The notes below the pieces were generated by a model. That model made no database searches, had not been told where the DNA came from, and saw only the letters and a program-made list of their open reading frames with translations. From NCBI GenBank assembly GCA_012103575.1, contig WLWN01000001.1:2794538-2858537 (forward strand): DNA of 64,000 nucleotides, read 5' to 3'. The stretch comes from Kiritimatiellia bacterium (GTDB lineage Bacteria; Verrucomicrobiota; Kiritimatiellia; WLWN01). The first letter of the stretch is position 1. Each line of letters opens with the position of its first letter. Shown here piece after piece: positions 48,198 through 56,483 of this stretch. The position numbers and the translations under genes are program-made.

Positions 48198-48246
48198 CGA
48201 AATGGCAGTTTTTTGCTGGAAAATTTTCAGCGAAGCTGCCATTTCG
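48198..48246 (+). terminator. Large hairpin after the histone-like gene
   Basis: CGAAATGGCAG (48198-48208) pairs perfectly with CTGCCATTTCG (48236-48246); inside, GCTG/CAGC makes a second stem. About 50 bp after the TAA. The following bases are only moderately T-rich (GCTTTATA), so it may be a terminator or a stabilising 3' structure. Confidence 0.45.
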
Positions 48247-48271
48247 GCTTTATAGGGGTGTAGGCGACTTG

Positions 48272-48293
48272 ACCATACTATATCTAGTATGGT
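48272..48293. repeat. Perfect 9-bp inverted repeat
   Basis: ACCATACTA (48272-48280), loop TATC, TAGTATGGT (48285-48293). The symmetric AT-rich arms could be an operator or part of a lost gene's control region. No gene now follows before IS1380 copy E. Confidence 0.55.
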
Positions 48294-48319
48294 AGACAAA
48301 GAAGATAGGCTGAAAGTAG

Positions 48320-48434
48320 CAGGTCCAAAGTCAAAGGCCAAAAATTAGAAGGACGGGGTCTAGAGGACTGGAGTCAAAGATCGAAATACAAAAGTCCGTT
48401 AACTTTCGACCTTCAGACCTTTGACTTTGGACTA
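48320..48434. repeat. Dispersed GTC/AAAG-word repeat, copy c
   Basis: GTCCAAAGTCAAAGG (48323-48337) pairs perfectly with CCTTTGACTTTGGAC (48418-48432). Inside are more words of the type GACTGGAGTCAAAGATCGAA and CAAAAGTCCGTT and CCTTCAGACC. The last two recur, inverted, at 52161-52225. Confidence 0.65.
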
Positions 48435-48437
48435 AAT

Positions 48438-50023
48438 CCTGAATCCGTCAGCTATCGCTTCGGAAGGCGTTTTGGGGCTCAAAAGTTGAAAACTTTTTCC
48501 TTGAGATGCTCGCTTTTGGGCGGATTGGGACCGGCAAGTATCACCCTGATGAATTTTTTGAGCGTACAGGTCAGATTCACTCTGATTTGACCATTTTGGG
48601 GCGTAGGCCTCCTTAGGCAGTCGCCTTAGAGTATTGTTAAAGGTGCACGGAGGGCTATGCGAAGGAATGGGCAATGTCTTGTATCACTTCAAACCAGCGA
48701 CAACGATATTTTTGAGAACCGTTTTGATTCGCCAGCGCATGATGTTGATTTTCTGCGGGGCAAGCCCAGCCCGTTTGATGACCTCTTGGCCAAGACGGCG
48801 CAATAGGTTGAAAGCCACCATGGCGCATAACAGAATAATCTTATTGGCACAGAGTCTCCCCGAAGGCAATCGCTCAACATCAAGATCGCTTTTGAGTTCA
48901 CTATGGTACTGCTCGCTGGGGCCATGTCCATGATAGAGATCTAGCACCGTCTTGGCACGACAAGAGAGGTTCGTCCACCAGGTGTTTACCTCAAGTTTAG
49001 GAACCAGAAGTTTCTGACCATCGATATCGACGGTGCGTTCAATCACTTCGAAGGCCACCGGGACACAAGGGCGGTTTTGGTCACCACCGGGATGGAAATG
49101 ATCGAAAAAGCCTGTGTAAACGTTCTTGCCTTCATGACTGTCTTGTTTGTCTCCAACTCGGCGTGCAAGGGCCAGCATTTGTTCAGGACATTCGCGGCGA
49201 GGATTTCGCTTTACGATAAAATAATGATCCCCAAAAGCGTCGAAGTTATCGGCCACAGCGTTGCCACTATCAAGCCGAAGCAAACATTTTCCACCCAGGC
49301 CCAGGGTTTGGAGCGTTTCAACGCTGCGGGCAATAAACGCGGTCGTTCCCGACTGACAATGTTGTTTACTGGGTCGAAGTTCGCACTCAAGCATGTGGCC
49401 TTGAGTGCCCACATAGGCAAATATCGAGGCGTAACCATCATGGCCCTTCTAGGTGTAGGAAACGCCTTCTTTCGAAGAGCCTGAGTGACCTAAAGGGCTC
49501 ACATCGATATCGACGGGAACAAGATCAAGCCCTTCGACATCTATGTAGCCAAAGGGGCCCGAGGAAAAAAGTTCGGTGTTGAGTTTGCGTAGCCCCACAT
49601 GGGTTCTGGCTGGGGGCAGGTCGTCGGAACGACATCGGAACACCGGCTCAGAGGCTACCTTTTTAAGTCCAAAGGCATTCATAAAAATCTCATCACCCCG
49701 GTACAGGTCGATATCATTGAAAAATCGGTTCGACCGTTGCAAAGTAAGCCGATCTGGGTAAGGAGGATCTCCCGATCAGAGATCGCATCGGAGCGGCGTG
49801 GTTAAAAATTGGAGGGAAGAATCCGTTGAGCATGATCCTCAAGCAGCAGGCCGCAAAGATGATTTCCGCTTGTGCTGTTGAGTTCGCCCTTGCCAGTCTT
49901 TATTTTATATTGTTTCATATACACACCTGTTGGGGTGGGGTTGTTTGTTTGAATACGGGTATCCTCCCCGCTTTAGCCCAACAGGTAATGAAAAATCGTC
50001 AGATTTTATCTGACGGATTCAGG
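48438..50023 (-). mobile_element. IS1380-family element, copy E
   Basis: 1586 bp, ends CCTGAATCCGTCAG and CTGACGGATTCAGG. Flanks TAAAT and TAAAA are 4 of 5 identical, a probable aged 5-bp duplication. It has an internal deletion of about 60 bp near 48705 relative to copy D. It lies directly upstream of nrdR and has displaced its promoter. Confidence 0.9.
48626..49918 (-). pseudogene. IS1380 transposase, copy E, degraded
   Basis: Start MKQYKIKTGKGELNSTSGNH at 49918. Broken early (ochre in SNF-TAA, then a 2-nt change near 49720, DFND becoming FFND), by the shared TAG after GVSYT, and by the C-terminal deletion. Not functional. Confidence 0.78.
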
Positions 50024-50041
50024 TAAAACAAGGAGTTGTAT

Positions 50042-50497
50042 ATGCGTTGCCCAAAATGTACGCATCAAGAAGATAAGGTAATTGATACCCGTTCTGTGCG
50101 CAACGGAGATGTTGTGCGACGAAGAAGGGTCTGCCTCCGTTGTGAACATCGGTTTACGACCTATGAAGAAGTCGTCAAAGGTCATTTAAAAGTTATTAAA
50201 CGCGATGGACGACATGAAGATCTGGACAAAAAAAAGTTATTAAATGGAGTCGAACGTGCGTGTGAAAAAAGACCTATTAGCATTCAACAAATAGAAACGA
50301 TTGTTGATCAGGTTATTAGTGAATTAGAGACCGAACATGAACGTGAAGTTCCAGGAACAGAAATTGGGAAAAAGGTCATGGAGCGATTAGAAAAATTAGA
50401 TGAAGTGGCTTATGTACGCTTTGCCTCTGTCTATCGTCGATTCCGTGATGTAAATCAATTTTTAAGTGCGGTTGAAGGCCTTATTGAGAGAGGGTAA
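50042..50497 (+). CDS. nrdR: Transcriptional repressor NrdR
   Basis: 151 residues. The N-terminal zinc ribbon MRCPKCTHQEDKVIDTRSVR and RRRVCLRCEHRFTTYEE has four Cys; the ATP-cone domain begins VVKGHLKVIKRDGRHEDLDK. NrdR senses dATP/ATP and represses ribonucleotide reductase genes by binding NrdR boxes. ATG 50042 is preferred over TTG 50036; AAGGAG lies 8 nt before it. IS1380 copy E ends 18 bp upstream, so the native promoter is lost or lies in the IS. Confidence 0.95.
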   Translation: MRCPKCTHQEDKVIDTRSVRNGDVVRRRRVCLRCEHRFTTYEEVVKGHLKVIKRDGRHEDLDKKKLLNGVERACEKRPISIQQIETIVDQVISELETEHEREVPGTEIGKKVMERLEKLDEVAYVRFASVYRRFRDVNQFLSAVEGLIERG

Positions 50498-50533
50498 GAA
50501 ATATGTGGGAGTATGGACGCGAGGGAGACATGA

Positions 50534-51226
50534 ATGATTTGGATCGATAGCGATAAAGAAAATAGTACACGTTTACTTTCCGATTACCTCACGGCTGAGT
50601 TGTCTGACGTCGGTTCATGTTCTTCTTCCCGAGAACATATCCAAGAGCTGGGCCATGTTGTTGCCCATTACGTAGCAAAACACTTTTCAGCTACGGCTAT
50701 TCCTCAAGACTATTGGACATGCTTGGTGTCTCGTAGTTTATGGTGTATTGGAGAGGAAGATCTGGCTCGAACCTATTTGAGCTCATATTGTTCTTTAGAG
50801 CGACAACGGGAACTATCTCTTTTTGTTTTTTCCGACCCAGAACGAGGGGCCCCTCTTTGGGAAATATTAACAACACCGGTCATGCGATCTTCAAATTGGG
50901 TCAGTCATAGTTCTTTAAATAGCTGGATGATAGATGTCGGCCTTTTAAGCCCTGAGGGTAGAGGATGCCTAGATTTAGTTCTTTATCAGGGCATGCACAA
51001 GCTCATTCGTGTAATGGCTCCGATTTGGGATAAGACTAAAGGAAAAGGCGTTTTAGGTCTAAAAGGATTATTTGAAACATATAAAGGGGCTTGTGCCAAA
51101 ACGAAAGACAGGAAACATAGAGCGCAAGAAATGGTCGTCTATTGCGAAAAAATATTCGTACATCTAGCCCGTTGTAGGAATTGGATCTTTACGCCCTCGA
51201 TCTTTATTGTCGATTTTAACCATTGA
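50534..51226 (+). CDS. Hypothetical protein next to nrdR, 230 aa
   Basis: ATG after GGGAGACATGA context, 36 nt from nrdR. Contains WIDSDKENSTRLLSDYL, helical segments, HYVAKHFSATAIPQDYWTCL and EEDLARTYLSSYCSLERQRE, and a basic middle (GKGVLGLKGLFETYKGACAK). No signal peptide or membrane segment. Soluble cytoplasmic protein, family not recognised. Position after nrdR suggests cotranscription. Confidence 0.55.
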   Translation: MIWIDSDKENSTRLLSDYLTAELSDVGSCSSSREHIQELGHVVAHYVAKHFSATAIPQDYWTCLVSRSLWCIGEEDLARTYLSSYCSLERQRELSLFVFSDPERGAPLWEILTTPVMRSSNWVSHSSLNSWMIDVGLLSPEGRGCLDLVLYQGMHKLIRVMAPIWDKTKGKGVLGLKGLFETYKGACAKTKDRKHRAQEMVVYCEKIFVHLARCRNWIFTPSIFIVDFNH

Positions 51227-51292
51227 CTCTTGATCGTATTTCGGTAGATTGTCCGTCTTTTTAGGAAAACTATTAAATGGAGTAAATCCCTC

Positions 51293-51448
51293 ATGAGCAT
51301 GCACCGAAGTCTTAAATCGGCCCGTAAAATTGTTACGAAGCGTAATGTATTGAAACGATTCGAACGAATCGAATTGCTTCGTGAACGTAACAAATGGAAA
51401 GAGGGAGACTGTGGTCTTGGACTCCCCAAAACAAAACCTGCCGAATAA
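51293..51448 (+). CDS. Small basic protein (Chlamydiae/Verrucomicrobia type), 51 aa
   Basis: MSMHRSLKSARKIVTKRNVL then KRFERIELLRERNKWKEGDC and GLGLPKTKPAE. This matches the 50-70 residue Chlamydia/Verrucomicrobia small basic protein family (R-S-L-x(2,3)-K-x(2)-I-V-x-K-R-N-V-L-K-R-F-E-R, and G-L-P-K-T-K-P), thought to bind rRNA. It overlaps the start of rluB by about 40 nt and is below common length limits. Strong evidence of PVC membership. Confidence 0.85.
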   Translation: MSMHRSLKSARKIVTKRNVLKRFERIELLRERNKWKEGDCGLGLPKTKPAE

Positions 51449-52181
51449 ACCGATTCGGCTACAAAGGTACCTCGCCGAATGTGGACTTGGTTCACGTCGA
51501 GCGTGCGAACAAATCATTGCTCAAGGGGTTGTTTCCGTTGATGGAAAGCCAGTTACTACTCAGGGCGTTTGTATTCACCCATTTAAACAGCAGATTCTTG
51601 TCCACAAGAAATGCGTAAGACCCCAAGAAAAATTATATATTCTTCTGAACAAACCGACAGGTGTTTTGTGCACCTCTAAAGACCCGCAAGGGCGGCGTAT
51701 TTTTAGAGACTTAGTAAAAGATCTTCCAAGCTATAACCAGGACCTTCCATCCCGACTTTATACGGCTGGCCGCCTTGATCTAAATAGTGAAGGCCTTGTC
51801 TTTATTACCAACGACGGTAATTTAGCCTATCAATTAACACATCCCAAACACCATATACCTAGGCGCTATCACGTTTGGATAAACAGGCCTTTAACGGCAC
51901 AACAAATCCTCCGATTCAAAAAGGGAATCCCCTCATCTGAAGGACTTTTAACGGCAGATAGGGTTATTCGAAAAACAAAAAAAGGGATCTGTTATGAGAT
52001 TACTTTATTGCAGGGAAAGAACCGTCAAATTAGAAGAATGATGAAAGCCGTACATATAGAAATTAATCGGCTGAAACGGATCGCTATTGGACCTCTACAG
52101 CTGGGTTCTTTAAAGGTAGGTGCATGGCGACATGTGAAGGCGAAAGAGTTACAGGCCGCAGGTCTGAAGGTCAAAGGGTAA
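51411..52181 (+). CDS. rluB: Pseudouridine synthase RluB/RsuA family
   Basis: 256 residues from GTG 51411 (GAGGGAG 6 nt upstream; GTG 51381 is an alternative). S4 domain IRLQRYLAECGLGSRRACEQ; catalytic RLYTAGRLDLNSEGLVFITN (Asp); KKGICYEITLLQGKNRQIRR MMK near the end. Isomerises uridine in 23S (RluB) or 16S (RsuA) rRNA; length with S4 domain favours RluB. The last residues GLKVKG are encoded by a dispersed word repeat. Confidence 0.88.
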   Translation: MVLDSPKQNLPNKPIRLQRYLAECGLGSRRACEQIIAQGVVSVDGKPVTTQGVCIHPFKQQILVHKKCVRPQEKLYILLNKPTGVLCTSKDPQGRRIFRDLVKDLPSYNQDLPSRLYTAGRLDLNSEGLVFITNDGNLAYQLTHPKHHIPRRYHVWINRPLTAQQILRFKKGIPSSEGLLTADRVIRKTKKGICYEITLLQGKNRQIRRMMKAVHIEINRLKRIAIGPLQLGSLKVGAWRHVKAKELQAAGLKVKG

Positions 52182-52225
52182 AACGGACTTTTGTCTTTCC
52201 ACCTTGGACTCTTCGACGTTTGACC
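52161..52225. repeat. Dispersed GTC/AAAG-word repeat, copy d
   Basis: GGTCTGAAGGTCAAAGG (52161-52177), AACGGACTTTTG and CCTTGGACTCTTCGACGTTT. Inverted relative to copy c: the 12-mer CAAAAGTCCGTT and the 10-mer CCTTCAGACC match perfectly. The first part is the end of rluB. Confidence 0.6.
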
Positions 52226-52234
52226 CTGTCTGGT

Positions 52235-52649
52235 TCAATCATGGCTCTGTGCAACAAAGTGCTCGTTGATATATGCTGTAGCTTTTTCAAGAGAAGGTAA
52301 AATTTTCGTGGAAAACTTCACCATCCATGGACTACAGTCCTTAAACGAAAAAGGCGGAAAAGCGACGACAAACTTTCCAAGATCATGGGATGCATAAAAA
52401 AACCTCCATCGAGGTTCTAACAGATGTTTTACGATAATTGACCAATATAATATCAGCATCGCGTATATCTTGAAGGTCAAACTCTACGATTTCGTTGGCG
52501 CTATCCACTTCACGATCTTTAAAATTGCGTCGCATCGGGTCTAGAAGAACAAAGTCTTTGACTAATTCTTTCTTAGCTTTTTCGCGCCAAGCTCGTGCTT
52601 GGCCCTCATGTTCGTCCATAATCGGGCCGCATAAATAGATTTTTCTCAT
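52235..52649 (-). pseudogene. Nucleoside 2-deoxyribosyltransferase-like, single frameshift
   Basis: Frame 1: MRKIYLCGPIMDEHEGQARA, FVLLDPMRRNFKD, IVEFDLQDIRDADIILVNYR. Frame 2: FYASHDLGKFVVAFPPFSFK through YINEHFVAQSHD. They meet at T7 (A7 at 52396-52402 on +); six T would give one ~137-residue protein with the active-site TSMEVFYA motif. The family transfers deoxyribose between bases. Recent inactivation, sequencing error or slippage are all possible. Confidence 0.7.
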
Positions 52650-52827
52650 TGGTCTACAGACTCCATCGTAGGTTTTTAAAGATTGTATGATTAAAAAATG
52701 ACAATATTATCCATCATTTTTATTTTCGTTAAAAGGTTAAAAAAAGTAGAGCAAATATTTTTTATTGCTTTTGTGACCTTTCTTATTTACAAGCCATACC
52801 TAGTTCCGGTTCGATTCATAATTCAAC

Positions 52828-52850
52828 ATAGGCCATAGGCCATAGGCCAT
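52828..52850. repeat. Three tandem ATAGGCC units
   Basis: CATAGGCCATAGGCCATAGGCC is a short tandem array in the 294-bp gap before argS. The rest of 52650-52943 is AT-rich with no gene or clear promoter. Confidence 0.6.
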
Positions 52851-52943
52851 TTTTGATAGCGATTTTTTCAACCCACAAATTACAAACATAAAAAAGAAAA
52901 TCAATAAACCACTCTGTTCCACAGAAACCATCATCACTGAAAA

Positions 52944-54668
52944 ATGAAAGACACCATCGAACAACAATTATCGGATTGGATAAAACGTGTATTTACTGAA
53001 GTGTTTCCAGGCGAACCCATGGAAGGACTCCACTTAGACGTTGTTCCCACTTCTAATGAAAAATTTGGAGATTATCAATGCAACGCCACGATGGCATTGG
53101 CAAAACAGGTAAAGAAAAAACCGCGAGACATAGCTGAAACGGTTGTCCACCATGCAACACTTCCTGAAAATGTCGAACGTTTAGAAATTGCAGGGCCGGG
53201 TTTTATTAATATCTTTTTGAATACATCATGGATGTCAACCTCCCTAGAAAAGAATCAACAAGATCCTGACTCTGTGGTCCCCCAACCCGGAGCAAGAAAG
53301 ACGGTTATCATTGATTATTCGAGTCCCAATATTGCCAAACCCATGCATATTGGTCACATTCGATCAACCGTTATTGGGAATGCGTTAGACCGCATATATC
53401 GTTATTTAGGGTATACCGTTATCGCGGATAATCACCTCGGAGATTGGGGCACTCAATTCGGCCTTCTCATCATGGGATATCGTCATTTTTTAAATGAAAC
53501 AGCGCTTGAAGAACACCCGATCGAGGAACTCGAACGGATCTACGTTAAAAGTTATGAAAAGTCTAAGCAGGATGACGCGTGGCTAGATCAAGCGCGGGAA
53601 GAATTGGTGAAACTTCAGCAAGGGGATCCTACAAACAAAACGGTATGGGAAGAATTCGTTCAACTAAGTCTCGGAGAGTTTGAACATATTTATAAACGGT
53701 TAAGCATTTCTTTTGATTTAGTTCGGGGTGAGAGTTTCTATAATGAAAATCTCCCGGAAACCATGAACCAACTTAAAGATTTAGATCTGTTGAAAGAAAG
53801 CGAAGGTGCACAGGTTGTTTTTTTAGAGGAAGAAAAACTACCTGTATGCATTGTGAAAAAAAGGGATGGAGGATTCAATTACGCAACAACGGATCTGGCA
53901 ACGATCACAAGTCGAGTAAAAGAATTTGAGCCGGATAGAGTGATCTACGTGACGGATGAGCGACAACAGCTACACTTCAATCAGATTTTTACGATTGCCA
54001 AAAAAATGGGTATTAAAACAAAACTTGTCCATATCTGGTTTGGTCTTATGCAGCTGCCAGAAGGTACGTTTTCGACCCGTGAAGGCCATGTGATTAAGTT
54101 AGAACGTTTATTAGATGAAGCCGAAACCCGAGCATTGGAAATCGTCCAGACAACAAGTCCAAACATGAACGCCAACCAGCAAAAAGAAGTAGCTCGAGCC
54201 GTCGGCATTGGCGCTATTAAATATGCTGACTTAAGCCAAAACCCGCAAAGCTTGGTTACGTTCACCTGGGAAAAGGCTCTTTCTTTAGACGGCCATTCAG
54301 CGCCGTACTTGCAATATGCATATGCACGTATCGCGAGTATAAAAGATAAGTATGCTGAACAGTTTCCGGCCATACACCTTGACGATTATCCGATCCGGCT
54401 CGAAGACCCCCTCGAACGAAGATTAGGCATCAAGCTCATTCGTTTTCAGGAAACCGTCCATCGTGCGGCAAAACATTACCGCCCCAATTTTATAGCTGAC
54501 TATCTGTATGATTTAGCACAAACGTATAGTGCTTTTTATCAAAACGTTCCTTTTTTGAAGGCTAAAAAGGGTGTTCGGGAAAGCAGAATCCGGCTCTGTA
54601 CAATGGTGGGCTTTGTTTTGGGGCAGGGTTTAGATTTATTAGGCATCGAAACGCCGAAACGGATCTAG
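52944..54668 (+). CDS. argS: Arginine--tRNA ligase
   Basis: 574 residues. IDYSSPNIAKPMHIGHIRST holds the HIGH motif; the N-terminal Add1 domain recognises the tRNA D-loop; EGTFSTREGHVIKLERLLDE replaces the KMSKS region; the C-terminal anticodon domain ends YQNVPFLKAKKGVRESRIRL and LGIETPKRI. Charges tRNA-Arg. Stops TAG followed directly by TGA. Confidence 0.95.
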   Translation: MKDTIEQQLSDWIKRVFTEVFPGEPMEGLHLDVVPTSNEKFGDYQCNATMALAKQVKKKPRDIAETVVHHATLPENVERLEIAGPGFINIFLNTSWMSTSLEKNQQDPDSVVPQPGARKTVIIDYSSPNIAKPMHIGHIRSTVIGNALDRIYRYLGYTVIADNHLGDWGTQFGLLIMGYRHFLNETALEEHPIEELERIYVKSYEKSKQDDAWLDQAREELVKLQQGDPTNKTVWEEFVQLSLGEFEHIYKRLSISFDLVRGESFYNENLPETMNQLKDLDLLKESEGAQVVFLEEEKLPVCIVKKRDGGFNYATTDLATITSRVKEFEPDRVIYVTDERQQLHFNQIFTIAKKMGIKTKLVHIWFGLMQLPEGTFSTREGHVIKLERLLDEAETRALEIVQTTSPNMNANQQKEVARAVGIGAIKYADLSQNPQSLVTFTWEKALSLDGHSAPYLQYAYARIASIKDKYAEQFPAIHLDDYPIRLEDPLERRLGIKLIRFQETVHRAAKHYRPNFIADYLYDLAQTYSAFYQNVPFLKAKKGVRESRIRLCTMVGFVLGQGLDLLGIETPKRI

Positions 54669-54711
54669 TGAGACTTCTATTTGCGAACTTATTGTGCCGA
54701 GCCATCGTTTC

Positions 54712-55415
54712 ATGAGCAGTGTAGAACATAATCAACCAGACATTGTTACGTCTTCTGATCTATATTCCAAACGTTTAGCGAGCGAATCCGGGCAGTGGTT
54801 CTTAGATGGCCAAACACGCGCTATTCTAAAATATCTTGCTGTATGGCCAAAAGCTCTAGTCCCTTAAAAAACCTATTCAGAAACCTTTGGATCAAAGTCA
54901 ATGTCACTTTGTAGAGGGCGATTTGTTAAACGTTCCTTTTGCAGATGATTCTTTCGATGTGGTCATCAGTCTTCGTCTTGTGTCTCACATGAAAAAAGGG
55001 CCTATGACTCAAAGAAATGACACGCGTATCCAAACACGCTGTGATTATTGATTCTGCTTCTATTCAGAGTTTTAACTATTTTATCCCTGTGCTTTTTCAT
55101 TTTAAGAAAAAGGTCGAAAAAGACACACGAAAATTTATTCGGTTAAATCCTCGTGCTGTTAGAAATGTTTTTCATGAATTGGGGTTTGTGTATACAGAAA
55201 AGATGGGACAATCTTTTCTTCCGATAGTGGCTCACCGTATGCTGAAATGTTTACCGATTTCTAGAGCGGCAGAAAAATGTTTACCACAATCGGATTCACT
55301 TTATTATGGGGGTCTCCGATTATTATGTGTGCACAGCGAAAGTTGTTTAGAGCGGCCTGTTCACCCACTGCTCGTAGCGAGGAAAACACAAGCAAGCAGA
55401 TTTAGAAAAATCGAA
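54712..55415 (+). pseudogene. Class I SAM methyltransferase, decayed
   Basis: Pieces in different frames: MSSVEHNQPDIVTSSDLYSK and SGQWFLDGQTRAILKYLAVW, then FVEGDLLNVPFADDSFDVVI SLRLVSH (a methyltransferase motif), then (from 55017) SKHAVIIDSASIQSFNYFIP and RAVRNVFHELGFVYTEKMGQ. The SAM-binding glycine loop is missing, and at least two shifts and a TAA interrupt. Not functional. Confidence 0.65.
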
Positions 55416-55436
55416 ACAAGAGGCTCGTTGTATTGC

Positions 55437-56204
55437 TTATTCTTTTCGCATCTTAACAACCTTGGCCGGTATACCTAATGCAATACAGTAATCGGGAAGG
55501 TCTTTCGTTACAAGCGAATGGGCACCGATAATCGAATCGTGACCAATGGTGACACCATCCATGACGGAAACTTTCGTTCCTAACCAACAACCATCTCCTA
55601 CGCTTGCCCCGCCTTTTGATATGGAGGGTTGATCAAGGATAGGTATATCGGTACGGATTGTTTCGTGTCCTGCACCTACTATATAACAGTAACCTGCCAA
55701 TAATGCTTTTTTGCCAATGCGGGTATATTGCCTCGTTGCAACTCTACAATAAGTGCCAATATTTGCCCCGTCCTCAATTTCAAGTGTTCCATCGATGGTC
55801 GAAATAAAGGTACCCTTTCCAATAAAGACACTGTCTTTGATGGTAATCCCCTCCCCTACAGTGCCTTTGGCGTCTAAGGTTACATCATCGCAGAAGACAA
55901 TGTAGTTTCCTAGGCGAATACGCCCAGGGTGGCGAAGGGTCATATTTCTTCCAAAAACGATCCCGCTTCCACATGTATGAAAAAGACAAGGATATATTTT
56001 TTGTCGCAACCATAAACCGAATGCGCCTGGAAAAGAGCCGAATAAACAGGTAATCAGTTCATACTTGAGGAATGTAAAAACACCACCGTCCCCAATTACG
56101 ATCGACTTGTACTTTTTAAAGGACCCTTGGTTTTTATCTCTGACCAACGCATGCGCGCCACAGCCTTCAAAAAGTTCTGAGGTCTTAGACGTTTGGGATT
56201 CCAC
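55437..56204 (-). CDS. Hexapeptide-repeat acyltransferase
   Basis: 255 residues. The middle and end are a left-handed beta helix, with hexapeptide repeats such as GIVFGRNMTLRHPGRIRLGN, IGKGTFISTIDGTLEIEDGA and VTIGHDSIIGAHSLVTKDLP, ending IALGIPAKVVKMRK. GHETIRTD holds a probable catalytic His. Resembles O-acetyltransferases that modify surface sugars. Acceptor unknown. Near flippase-like and glycosyltransferase genes. Confidence 0.85.
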   Translation of the reverse strand: MESQTSKTSELFEGCGAHALVRDKNQGSFKKYKSIVIGDGGVFTFLKYELITCLFGSFPGAFGLWLRQKIYPCLFHTCGSGIVFGRNMTLRHPGRIRLGNYIVFCDDVTLDAKGTVGEGITIKDSVFIGKGTFISTIDGTLEIEDGANIGTYCRVATRQYTRIGKKALLAGYCYIVGAGHETIRTDIPILDQPSISKGGASVGDGCWLGTKVSVMDGVTIGHDSIIGAHSLVTKDLPDYCIALGIPAKVVKMRKE

Positions 56205-56483
56205 GTTTGTTTACCTCCACTTAAATAGACCAATAAGGTTCAGGAAGATGTTGTCTCTTCATGGTTCCAATGTAATCGATACAAAGTTTGTGGTGACATA
56301 AGTCGTTTGATCGGATAACGAGCATGCCATTCTTTAATGGGCTCAAACACCGTTCGATCATCTGTAAGCCCTCGATAATAGCGGGGACTAATTAAAAGAT
56401 ACTGAATATTATGTTTTTTGAGATATGCTTTAATCGCCTGAGCACGAGATGGGCCATGTTTCTTGTCAAGGATACCCCATCCT

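Noticed and set aside
52828..52850. CRISPR-like array at the ATAGGCC repeats
   Set aside because: Only three adjacent 7-bp units without spacers; no cas genes anywhere in the window.
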